Shown here piece after piece: positions 31,618 to 38,193 of a stretch of DNA of 39,052 nucleotides. Both the position numbers and the translations under genes were made by a program. The notes beneath the pieces were generated by a model. The model ran no database searches. It was not told where the DNA came from and saw only the letters and a program-made list of their open reading frames with translations. Origin of the DNA: a virus; IMG/VR virus record IMGVR_UViG_3300013101_000030, positions 1 to 39,052 of that record; one strand, 5' to 3'. Position 1 is the stretch's first letter, and each line of letters starts with the position of its first letter.

Positions 31618-33517
31618 ATTTATCATGCAAGTGTGGTCGATGAATAAACCCGCCGACGGCGCGCATTTCTTTCTAGCATATCAAATACCTGGCCACAAGC
31701 GAATGAGGCAGGCCATATTTAAGTGGCCCATTGGCCGTAACAAGGTAAGATTGTTCATCAAGGAACATATCGAACGGCATCACTTATTCTTTTGCCCATC
31801 ACCCTTCATGGACGAACGCCGACTGAAAGACCGCATGATGCCAACATGCTGGATGTGGTCGGACCTGGATCACAACAAAGATTTGACATACCCTGCTAGC
31901 GTTTACTGGCGCACGTCGCCGAAATCGTCACAAGCAATGTGGTTACTCGACGACGTTCATACTACCATGGAGGTCGGCCCCGTCAATCAGAAACTCAATC
32001 AGTTAGAGGCGGGCGATGGCGGCGGCGGGGCGATGGCGAAGTTGCTGCGTATACCCGGCACCACAAATTTCAAAAAGAAATATCAGGTCGGTACGCGGTA
32101 CCCGCGCGTGCGACTCCTTATGTTTAACAAACGTCCTCGACCGATCAGCGACTTCAAAATAGTTGTGGTAGCTGACAAGGCCTCGAGAAATAAGGCGATG
32201 TCGTTATGCCGGAGCAAGGGCGTACCTGAGAGAATTATCCACATGGTGGGTTTGAAATCCCTGAAGAAAGAAGAAGATAGAAGCTCACGACTAAGATTTT
32301 TGTGCAGGTCTTTATTCGAATACGGTATTAACAGGGAAAACATTATCGCTTTGCTAACTGACTCTGTGTGGAACAAATTCCAGGATAGCCGGCCTGAGGA
32401 GCTGGAGGCGGATGTTGATCGAAATCTCGAGGGCATTGAAGAAACGGGGCCTGTCGGATTGTCCATCGTATCTGCAGGGCGCGTGCGACCGGGCAAGCAG
32501 GAATGGCTGATTGATTATCGGATACCGTTGCATGAAATAACATTCCTCGAGGGCGCGACAGGCGTGGGCAAATCGTCATTGATCATACGACTGATATCTG
32601 ACTTCAGCAGCGGCCGACGCATGGGCACGCGCGGAGGACACGGTCGATTGAATATACTCGTGATACAAACCGAGGGCCATCTGGAGAATTCGTTCGTACC
32701 CCGATTAATCGCGTGCGGCGCGGACATGGATCGAATAAAATTACTTAACGCGAGCGGCAGCGAAGAAACGCTACACCTCGATGAGCAGCGATACGTTGAT
32801 TGGCTTAAAGATCAGCTCGTCGCATATGACACCAACATATTGATTATCGACCCGCTGTTGCAATTCGCAGGTGATATTGATTTCAACCGCGGCAAGGAAG
32901 CGCCGAATTGGCTCAACATGCTGCAGCGTATGTGCCGAGAAATGAAGATTACCGGCATATTCACGCGGCACTGGACGAAGAACAGCGAGAACGCGGTGCT
33001 GTATCGAGGCGGCGGCGTTGTCGGCATGACCGGCGTTGTACGTGCTCAAAGCGCTGTCATTCAGGACCCGAATGATGAGGACAAAAAATATTGGGTAACA
33101 ACGAAAATGAATGAGGGCGCGCGAAGCGACAGCTTGCCGATGTCATATTACACGAACAAAGACCTAAGCGTTGATTGGGGCAAGATCGAAAACATTGATA
33201 TTGAGGGCATGTCGCGTGCGGCGGTCAATCAAAATGAGGCGACGGATCATCGTAAGGAGATGGACGATTTTGTGAAGTCATCGCTTAACGGCAAGGGCAT
33301 GACACACGAGCAATTGATGAAGCAAGCTGAGGTCGATGGCCGCAGCCCTGATGAGGTCGAGCGATCAATGAAGCGATTGAATATCATCGAGCGTGCTGGC
33401 AAGTTGCGCGTGACGGTGCGTAAAAATAAGAAGAAAATCTTGATGAAAGCCAAGAAGCAACGCGAGTCAAAAGCAGAGCGATCGACCGGCGAAGCATACT
33501 CCTACAACAACAGCTAA
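31595..33517 (+). CDS. Primase-helicase (AEP-type primase plus RecA-like helicase)
   Basis: 640 residues. The N-terminal half shows an archaeo-eukaryotic primase-like core (MWSDLDHNK with Asp90 and Asp92, WRTSPKSSQAMWLLD and LLRIPGTTNFK, as in RepB-type primases). From about residue 312 a RepA-like hexameric helicase follows, with Walker A GATGVGKSS (320-328) and Walker B-like NILIIDPLLQF. The C-terminus (about 545-640) contains a winged-helix-like segment (MTHEQLMKQAEVDGRSPDEV) and a very basic tail. It should prime and unwind for the family A polymerase. Convergent with the small leftward gene at 33514 (four bases shared). Confidence 0.85.
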   Translation: MRKLKPHEFIMQVWSMNKPADGAHFFLAYQIPGHKRMRQAIFKWPIGRNKVRLFIKEHIERHHLFFCPSPFMDERRLKDRMMPTCWMWSDLDHNKDLTYPASVYWRTSPKSSQAMWLLDDVHTTMEVGPVNQKLNQLEAGDGGGGAMAKLLRIPGTTNFKKKYQVGTRYPRVRLLMFNKRPRPISDFKIVVVADKASRNKAMSLCRSKGVPERIIHMVGLKSLKKEEDRSSRLRFLCRSLFEYGINRENIIALLTDSVWNKFQDSRPEELEADVDRNLEGIEETGPVGLSIVSAGRVRPGKQEWLIDYRIPLHEITFLEGATGVGKSSLIIRLISDFSSGRRMGTRGGHGRLNILVIQTEGHLENSFVPRLIACGADMDRIKLLNASGSEETLHLDEQRYVDWLKDQLVAYDTNILIIDPLLQFAGDIDFNRGKEAPNWLNMLQRMCREMKITGIFTRHWTKNSENAVLYRGGGVVGMTGVVRAQSAVIQDPNDEDKKYWVTTKMNEGARSDSLPMSYYTNKDLSVDWGKIENIDIEGMSRAAVNQNEATDHRKEMDDFVKSSLNGKGMTHEQLMKQAEVDGRSPDEVERSMKRLNIIERAGKLRVTVRKNKKKILMKAKKQRESKAERSTGEAYSYNNS

Positions 33518-33735
33518 ACGAGGTCATGATCCGCTAGCTTCATGCGGCCCTTGAGCGTGATGCGATACGCGCGGCAATTCGGCTGCAGCGATGTCACCTC
33601 CTCAAGCCAACCGCGTTTTGTCATGAGCCTGAGTTTGCGCGATTTACCTTCGAAGAAATGAAGCTGCGAATGCTCAACAACATGCTCATCGAATTGCTGT
33701 AGCAGCGTAAGCTGTGAGGCCTTCGAGCGGTTCAT
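33514..33735 (-). CDS. Winged-helix-like small protein
   Basis: 73 residues from ATG 33735, which overlaps the stop of the 46-residue membrane gene as ATGA; longer upstream starts lack that coupling. The segment LTLLQQFDEHVVEH, KLRLMTKRGWLEEV and CRAYRITLKGRMKLAD reads as a winged helix-turn-helix. It may bind DNA. It is the last gene of leftward block 2. Confidence 0.65.
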   Translation of the reverse strand: MNRSKASQLTLLQQFDEHVVEHSQLHFFEGKSRKLRLMTKRGWLEEVTSLQPNCRAYRITLKGRMKLADHDLV

Positions 33736-33872
33736 GCTGTTGCCCACATACTGGCGCTGATGATCAATGCGCCCCATGCGAATGTCCAATTAGGGCTGAG
33801 GTGAATGGCGTTGCCGAATGCGAACACGAGCAACGAGATAAACAATATCATGGCAATGCGTGCATAGATCAT
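33732..33872 (-). CDS. 46-residue two-helix membrane protein
   Basis: Translated by hand: MIYARIAMILFISLLVFAFG, a polar turn (NAIHLSPNW), then TFAWGALIISASMWATA. Two hydrophobic helices and a short hairpin turn. The start overlaps the preceding stop (ATGA at 33869-33872) and the stop overlaps the next start (ATGA). Clearly an early-region membrane peptide; function unknown. Confidence 0.65.
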   Translation of the reverse strand: MIYARIAMILFISLLVFAFGNAIHLSPNWTFAWGALIISASMWATA

Positions 33873-34066
33873 AATCCAAATTCCTCGATGTTATATATGA
33901 TGCCCGAATTCGGGTCGGTGAAATCGCTAGCGGTCATTCGCATGGGCTTAATCAATTCGCCACAGTCGTCGCTGACTAGGTGATTGATGTATTGCACGGC
34001 GAGCGGGCGGGCGAAGAACAGCACGCGATGGCGGCCGATTTTCGTGTCGATAACGACGTAGGTCAT
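33869..34066 (-). CDS. 65-residue hypothetical protein
   Basis: From ATG 34066 with GGGAGA six bases upstream; the upstream frame is open but lacks a ribosome-binding site. Mixed alpha/beta (MTYVVIDTKIGRHRVLFFAR). First of three coupled small genes. Not recognised. Confidence 0.65.
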   Translation of the reverse strand: MTYVVIDTKIGRHRVLFFARPLAVQYINHLVSDDCGELIKPMRMTASDFTDPNSGIIYNIEEFGL

Positions 34067-34094
34067 TTTATTCTCCCAATTGAGATTGCGTAAG

Positions 34095-34132
34095 ACGTGC
34101 CGTATCGTTGGCACGTTTCGGGCAATGAGCCC
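34095..34132. terminator. Tandem hairpins between early genes
   Basis: ACGTGCC (34095-34101) pairs with GGCACGT (34110-34116), loop eight bases; next GGGC (34120-34123) pairs with GCCC (34129-34132). They lie between the stop of the 124-residue gene and the next leftward start. No strong T-run follows on either strand, so terminator activity is uncertain. Confidence 0.4.
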
Positions 34133-34139
34133 TCGTCAG

Positions 34140-34514
34140 TTACGCTGCTGTCAATGCGGCAGTGATTTCTTCGACGGTGTGATTTTGCCATTCGCCAGCA
34201 CCGAATTCCTTGCGCAGGATAACGCGAGCAGCGCGAGGCGTCATATCATCAGGCAGCAACTCCTTGAGCACGAGGCCCACTACCTTGGCGCTTTCCTTTG
34301 ATTTCTTCGCCTTCGGCTTTATGGATTTTGGCTTGTCGTCAATCACTTCATGGATATTCTGCGCGAGCTGACGTTTCGTCGCCTTCGTCCAATTCCTGGC
34401 GGCGAAGAGTTTTTTCTGGCCGACGACGCGGTAATATTGCTTGTCGTCCTCGGTAACCTTTTCGACGCTGTTCATAATGCGAGATGTTTTGTTGTGGATA
34501 ATTGAGATGGTCAT
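34140..34514 (-). CDS. Basic hypothetical protein
   Basis: 124 residues with a Lys-rich linker at about residues 61-74 (DKPKSIKPKAKKSKESAK) joining two compact parts. It starts after the strong promoter at 34554-34582 and AACCTGGAG (34522-34530). Early, basic, two-domain, perhaps a DNA- or RNA-binding host-takeover protein; not recognised. Confidence 0.7.
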   Translation of the reverse strand: MTISIIHNKTSRIMNSVEKVTEDDKQYYRVVGQKKLFAARNWTKATKRQLAQNIHEVIDDKPKSIKPKAKKSKESAKVVGLVLKELLPDDMTPRAARVILRKEFGAGEWQNHTVEEITAALTAA

Positions 34515-34553
34515 TTGTTTGCTCCAGGTTTGTGTTTGTGTTTCGATGATTGG

Positions 34554-34582
34554 AATATAAGAATGGCCGTCGGATATGTCAA
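34554..34582 (-). promoter_or_regulatory. Early promoter 4
   Basis: Minus-strand TTGACA (34577-34582), 17-base spacer, TATATT (34554-34559), upstream of the 124-residue gene. It shares flanking CCTA before the -35 with other early promoters. Confidence 0.85.
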
Positions 34583-34590
34583 TAGGCGAT

Positions 34591-34800
34591 CTAAAGTTTT
34601 TTCAATTCGCTGTCGATGTAGCGCATCATATCGCGCCATATGGCGCTATTGCCCCTGCCGCGATTGACCGACGAGCAATAGTAGCCCTCAGCACGATCAG
34701 CGACCTCGTTCAATTTTCCAATCGAAATGTCGTCATCGGTAACGAGCACGGATGCGCGATCAAAGACGGCTTGACGAAATGCTCGGTTGATATTGTTCAT
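34591..34800 (-). CDS. 69-residue paralogue of the 74-residue early protein
   Basis: From ATG 34800 (ATGA overlap with the 29-residue peptide gene). Homologous by eye over its whole length to the product of 35153-35377: both have INxAFR/ITQAFR, L-N-x-(V/A)-AD-x-AE-x-YYCS and a C-terminal MMR(Y/H)ID-xx-L. A conserved Cys after YY may be functional. Function unknown. Confidence 0.72.
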   Translation of the reverse strand: MNNINRAFRQAVFDRASVLVTDDDISIGKLNEVADRAEGYYCSSVNRGRGNSAIWRDMMRYIDSELKKL

Positions 34801-34886
34801 GATAGCCCCACAAGCTGAATGTTTTTGATGATATGCCACGCAAAGAATATGATGGTGGTGGCGTTGACGAGTACAAGCGTTCTCAT
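34797..34886 (-). CDS. 29-residue membrane peptide
   Basis: Translated by hand: MRTLVLVNATTIIFFAWHII, then KNIQLVGLS. One predicted membrane helix. GAGG lies six bases before the ATG and the stop overlaps the next start (ATGA). The same arrangement is repeated at 35374-35466. Confidence 0.6.
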   Translation of the reverse strand: MRTLVLVNATTIIFFAWHIIKNIQLVGLS

Positions 34887-34894
34887 GCTGAACC

Positions 34895-35077
34895 TCAAAA
34901 GTTATATGGTGTTGCGCCAAGGTGTTTGGCAATGCGACGAGCTTCCCGTTTATCCTTGCAACTATGCACGGAAATATTGGTGACGCGTTGATCCTGCATG
35001 ATACCGACAGCGAGGGTGTATTTATAGCCCTTATCGCGCAGGGATTTATGTGCGTTTGTGATGTCAGCGCGTTTCAT
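34895..35077 (-). CDS. 60-residue basic hypothetical protein
   Basis: Starts after early promoter 3 with AACCTGGAG at 35084-35092. Basic, mixed alpha/beta (RDKGYKYTLAVGIMQDQRV, then CKDKREARRIAKHLG). It heads a unit with the 29-residue membrane peptide and the 69-residue paralogue. Not recognised. Confidence 0.68.
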   Translation of the reverse strand: MKRADITNAHKSLRDKGYKYTLAVGIMQDQRVTNISVHSCKDKREARRIAKHLGATPYNF

Positions 35078-35115
35078 TTTGTTCTCCAGGTTTTGTTTTG
35101 TGTTTCGATAATGGA

Positions 35116-35144
35116 TATATAATGTGGCTGCTGAGAGATGTCAA
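35116..35144 (-). promoter_or_regulatory. Early promoter 3
   Basis: Minus-strand TTGACA (35139-35144), 17-base spacer, TATATA (35116-35121). Its spacer is nearly identical to that of early promoter 2 (both end CTCAGCAGCCACAT). Confidence 0.88.
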
Positions 35145-35152
35145 CAGGTGAT

Positions 35153-35377
35153 CTAAAGTTTTCCCAATTTATTATCGATATGCCGCATCATGCCGTCATA
35201 TGACGCCTTGCTGTGAAAACCGCGTTTAATGTTTGAACAATAATATTGCTCTGCGTCGTCAGCAAGCGCGTTCAATTGCTGTATCGTGATGTGGTCGCGG
35301 GCGTCAGGGTTGTTGTCAAAATGATGTTGCGCACGCTCGAGGGCGATTGTGCGAAATGCTTGGGTGATGGCGTTCAT
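35153..35377 (-). CDS. 74-residue paralogue of the 69-residue early protein
   Basis: From ATG 35377, overlapping the stop of the 30-residue peptide (ATGA), with AAGGA nine bases upstream. Acidic, His-rich middle (HHFDNNPDARDH) not present in the other copy; shared YYCS and MMRHID segments. The pair indicates a tandem duplication of a two-gene cassette. Function unknown. Confidence 0.72.
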   Translation of the reverse strand: MNAITQAFRTIALERAQHHFDNNPDARDHITIQQLNALADDAEQYYCSNIKRGFHSKASYDGMMRHIDNKLGKL

Positions 35378-35466
35378 AACGTAAATCCTTGTAAGGGTGA
35401 AATAAATAGCCCGCTGAATGTGATCATCGCGCCAGCGCTGACGAATGCGAATGAATATGTTGTCAT
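35374..35466 (-). CDS. 30-residue membrane peptide
   Basis: Translated by hand: MTTYSFAFVSAGAMITFSGL, then FISPLQGFTL. A weakly hydrophobic helix. GGAGGT lies six bases before the ATG; the start overlaps the preceding stop (TGATG) and the stop overlaps the next start. It occupies the same cassette position as the 29-residue peptide. Confidence 0.58.
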   Translation of the reverse strand: MTTYSFAFVSAGAMITFSGLFISPLQGFTL

Positions 35467-35717
35467 CACGATACCTCCACGATTTCATAAATCAAAACGT
35501 CATCATGATTTAATTCGAGCGCATCGCCTGACATCGGCGTGAAATCCACGGGGGTATGATCGTTGACGTCACGATACGCGTTGTCATGGAATTCGATGTC
35601 CCAGCCATCAATGTGTGTCGCGTTGATTGCGATTTGCGCATCAGCGATGGTTTTGAACAATGTGGGGTACACGCTGCTTTCGTTAATTTCGTAATCGTGT
35701 TCCTTGACGATGTACAT
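35466..35717 (-). CDS. 83-residue acidic hypothetical protein
   Basis: From ATG 35717 with AAGGAAAA upstream, behind early promoter 2. Acidic (pattern DYEINESSVYPTLF, DIEFHDNAYRDVND, LELNHDDVLIYEIVEV). Phage early acidic proteins sometimes mimic DNA or inhibit host enzymes, but nothing specific can be claimed. It couples to the 30-residue peptide. Confidence 0.68.
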   Translation of the reverse strand: MYIVKEHDYEINESSVYPTLFKTIADAQIAINATHIDGWDIEFHDNAYRDVNDHTPVDFTPMSGDALELNHDDVLIYEIVEVS

Positions 35718-35750
35718 AATGTTTTCCTTGTTTGCGTTGTTGATAATGGA

Positions 35751-35779
35751 TATGTAATGTGGCTGCTGAGATATGTCAA
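35751..35779 (-). promoter_or_regulatory. Early promoter 2
   Basis: Minus-strand TTGACA (35774-35779), 17-base spacer, TACATA (35751-35756); upstream flank matches early promoter 1 (TTTCCTATTCCTA). Confidence 0.87.
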
Positions 35780-35806
35780 TAGGAATAGGAAATTATTTAT
35801 GTGATG

Positions 35807-35971
35807 TCAATACCCGAGCCAGCCCAGAATGTCAGCGCCAGAATATGTTTCATGATCGCCACAGTCTATGATGAATTGATCAAAGCCACTGCCATCATGT
35901 AAATCAATCTCACGACGGGCCTCAGCCTGTGTGAATGTCTCGTCAATCGCTTCATCATATGTCATTGTCAT
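35807..35971 (-). CDS. 54-residue acidic protein
   Basis: Translated by hand from ATG 35971: MTMTYDEAIDETFTQAEARR, continuing to SGADILGWLGY. The ribosome-binding site is AAAAGGAAAA. Highly acidic, without membrane segment. First gene behind the outermost early promoter, so probably among the earliest expressed. Unrecognised. Confidence 0.65.
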   Translation of the reverse strand: MTMTYDEAIDETFTQAEARREIDLHDGSGFDQFIIDCGDHETYSGADILGWLGY

Positions 35972-36004
35972 TGTATTTTCCTTTTTTGTGTTGTTGATAA
36001 TGGA

Positions 36005-36033
36005 TATGTAAGAACGGGTGATGGGAATGTCAA
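36005..36033 (-). promoter_or_regulatory. Early promoter 1
   Basis: Minus-strand TTGACA (36028-36033), 17-base spacer, TACATA (36005-36010), with TATCCATTATCAAC after the -10 shared with promoters 2 and 3. Confidence 0.87.
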
Positions 36034-36052
36034 TAGGAATAGGAAATTATTT

Positions 36053-36390
36053 TAGCGCATACAGACAGAAATGTGATGGGTATGCGTTGCGAATGTGAAA
36101 GAATGATTAATATCATATGCTTAGCGGTGGGCGCGGATGTGGGGGTGTGTGCACAAATGTGTGTGTATGTGTCCATAATATATGTATATATATGTATAGA
36201 TAGAGGTTGCGTATTCTCGTATGCGCTAAGTGACGTATATGTACGTACCAGCGTGTATCTTGGGGAGGCGGTAAGTGTATGTAATCATTGGGGTACGTAC
36301 ATTTCATCGCAAAATGAGTTGACAGCAGAGGAGATTATTGTTAAGAATGGGACAACACAAGAACAGCATAAGAACAAAGGAGAACATTAC
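36053..36390. other. GT/TA-rich non-coding region before terminase genes
   Basis: About 340 bases between divergent transcription units. Alternating purine-pyrimidine runs occur at about 36146-36175 (GTGTGTGCAC, TGTGTGTGTATGTG) and 36179-36200 (TATATGTATATATATG). An 11-base inverted repeat, ATGTACGTACC (36239-36249) and GGTACGTACAT (36292-36302), is spaced by 42 bases. TTGACA at 36319-36324 has only a weak -10 (TAAGAA, 36342-36347). The frame before 36391 is open but Cys/Val-rich and unlike a protein. The region could be a replication origin, packaging or terminase recognition site, and late promoter. Confidence 0.55.
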
Positions 36391-36777
36391 ATGCCGAAAG
36401 CCAATCGAGTAGCACCTGCCAAAACCGTCGCCCCTGAACGCCGCTCCCGAAGGAAAAAACCCAACGCTCGGATATTGAAGCAGGTCACGACAATGTTGGC
36501 CATCGGACGTTCAATCAATGAGATCGTTGCTGTAACAGGCAAGAAGCGAGGCGTCATCGAACGTACCTACATGAAGCACGCAATCAAAGCTGTGGGATCG
36601 ATTGATCAACGGCTATTCAGCAAAGGATTGTCGATGGCATTGGATGGGAATGAGAAGCTGTTGCCTTTGTATCTGCGTAAGCGTGCGAAGTTCGGCGAGA
36701 CAGTAGAGGCAGCAGCTCCGACGTTTAATGTTACGGTTGTGACGGATGGACGGCTCGATGAAAAAAAGAGTAAATGA
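36391..36777 (+). CDS. terS: Terminase small subunit
   Basis: 128 residues from ATG 36391, preceded by AAAGGAGAA; the open frame runs upstream but is unlike a protein. A basic N-terminus (PERRSRRKKPNARILKQV) is followed by a helix-turn-helix (MLAIGRSINEIVAVTGKK), a helical oligomerisation segment and an acidic/basic end, the standard small terminase layout. It recognises phage DNA for packaging by the large subunit encoded next. Confidence 0.72.
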   Translation: MPKANRVAPAKTVAPERRSRRKKPNARILKQVTTMLAIGRSINEIVAVTGKKRGVIERTYMKHAIKAVGSIDQRLFSKGLSMALDGNEKLLPLYLRKRAKFGETVEAAAPTFNVTVVTDGRLDEKKSK

Positions 36778-36903
36778 CCCCCGTGGGGGCGAAATCGTCA
36801 TGGGCGTGGATCGAAGACATATCCAATAAAAGTTGAGAAGGGCTCAGAAACCCATTTACAAGATCACTAAACCCTACTATTTTAGGAGCCTAAAAAACCT
36901 ATC
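36778..36903 (+). promoter_or_regulatory. Terminase intergenic region with palindrome
   Basis: Holds CCCCC-GT-GGGGG at about 36778-36789 and a 16-base palindrome-type hairpin, TTTTAGG (36880-36886) with CCTAAAA (36889-36895). The only purine-rich ribosome-binding site (AGGAG) is inside this hairpin and about 15 bases from the terL ATG, an unusual distance, so terL translation may be limited. Confidence 0.45.
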
Positions 36904-38193
36904 ATGGAAGATGTCAACATATCAATCCCTAATAACTGGGGCGTAAGAAAACACCAGGAGCCCCTTTGGGACTATATGGCCAATGGCGGGAAGCGTGCAG
37001 TAGCAGTTTGGCACCGCAGAGCCGGTAAAGACTCCACTTCCCTTAACTTTACTAGCGTACAGGCTCACATTCGTAAGGGCGTATACTGGCACTTAGCCCC
37101 CACAGCAAAGCAGGTTCGTAAGATAGTGTGGGATAACATTGACGCCAGGGGTGATCGAGTTATTGACCAGGTGTTCCCAGAGGCCGTACGTACTAAGACT
37201 AACCAGACTGAGATGCGTATTGAGTTAAAGTGTGGCTCCCTGTGGCAATGTGTGGGCAGTGATAACTTTGACTCCCTGGTGGGTGCTAACCCGGTCGGTG
37301 TCGTGTTCTCTGAATATGCCCTTGCTAACCCCCGGGCCTGGGACTATATACGTCCTATCCTGGCAGAAAACGGGGGCTGGGCTATATTTATCTATACCCC
37401 CCGCGGCAAGAACCATGGCTATGAGCTATATAATTTCGCCAAGAAAAACCCTAAGTGGTATCATGAGATACTTACTGTCGGTAATACCGGCGTAATTTCT
37501 GAGGAGATAATACAGGAGGAGCGTGACAGTGGCATGCCAGAGGCTATGATCGAACAGGAATTTTACTGTAGCTTTGACTCCCCACTGGTCGGGGCTTATT
37601 ATGCCAGGGAGTTTAACCGTATAAATAAAGAGGGGCGTATAACCCGGGTACCATATGATACGGGCTTGCAGGTTCACACGGCATGGGACCTGGGTATTGG
37701 TGATGCCACCAGTATATGGTTCTTTCAGCAAATAGGTTTTGAGATACGTGTGATTGACTTTTACGAGTCCTCCGGTGTGGGGCTTGACCACTATGTGGAT
37801 CACCTGCGCTCAAAGCCTTATAAATATGGCGAGCATTATCTACCACACGATGTCAATGTCCGCGAACTCAGTACAGGTAAAGCTCGTATAGATACCTTGC
37901 ATGACCTCGGTGTGCACGCAACTGTGGTGCCACAATTACCTGTCGCTGATGGGATTAATGCTGTTCGGAATTTGCTTGGTATGTGTTATTTTGATGAAGA
38001 TAAATGCCACTACGGTATTGAGGCGCTAAAGGCATACCATGCAGAGTACGACGACATCAGACGTGTTATTAAAGCCGTTCCCGTTCATGACTGGGCAAGC
38101 CATGCGGCGGACGCGTTTCGTTATGCAGCTATTATGTTGGACCCACCCACCCACAAAACTAAGAAGTTCAAAACGAAAAGAGCTGTATCATGA
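36904..38193 (+). CDS. terL: Terminase large subunit
   Basis: 429 residues. ATPase: Walker A WHRRAGKDS at 36-44, Walker B VGVVFSE at 131-137 and coupling motif IFIYTPRGKNH at 161-171. Nuclease domain: AWDLGIGDAT with Asp262 and a C-terminal HDWASHAADAFRYA with Asp near residue 408. It powers DNA packaging and cuts concatemers. It overlaps the portal start by four bases (ATGA). The sequence is not of the closest T7 gp19 type, so the terminase and virion modules may have different histories; this is a weak inference. Confidence 0.93.
   Translation: MEDVNISIPNNWGVRKHQEPLWDYMANGGKRAVAVWHRRAGKDSTSLNFTSVQAHIRKGVYWHLAPTAKQVRKIVWDNIDARGDRVIDQVFPEAVRTKTNQTEMRIELKCGSLWQCVGSDNFDSLVGANPVGVVFSEYALANPRAWDYIRPILAENGGWAIFIYTPRGKNHGYELYNFAKKNPKWYHEILTVGNTGVISEEIIQEERDSGMPEAMIEQEFYCSFDSPLVGAYYAREFNRINKEGRITRVPYDTGLQVHTAWDLGIGDATSIWFFQQIGFEIRVIDFYESSGVGLDHYVDHLRSKPYKYGEHYLPHDVNVRELSTGKARIDTLHDLGVHATVVPQLPVADGINAVRNLLGMCYFDEDKCHYGIEALKAYHAEYDDIRRVIKAVPVHDWASHAADAFRYAAIMLDPPTHKTKKFKTKRAVS

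Noticed and set aside
34541-36052. CRISPR-like array from the repeated early segments
   Set aside because: Repeats are few, unevenly spaced, and each is a promoter in front of a gene.
36073-36390. An N-terminal extension of the small terminase
   Set aside because: The reading is Cys/Val/Tyr-rich and driven by GT/TA repeats; the ATG at 36391 has a strong ribosome-binding site.
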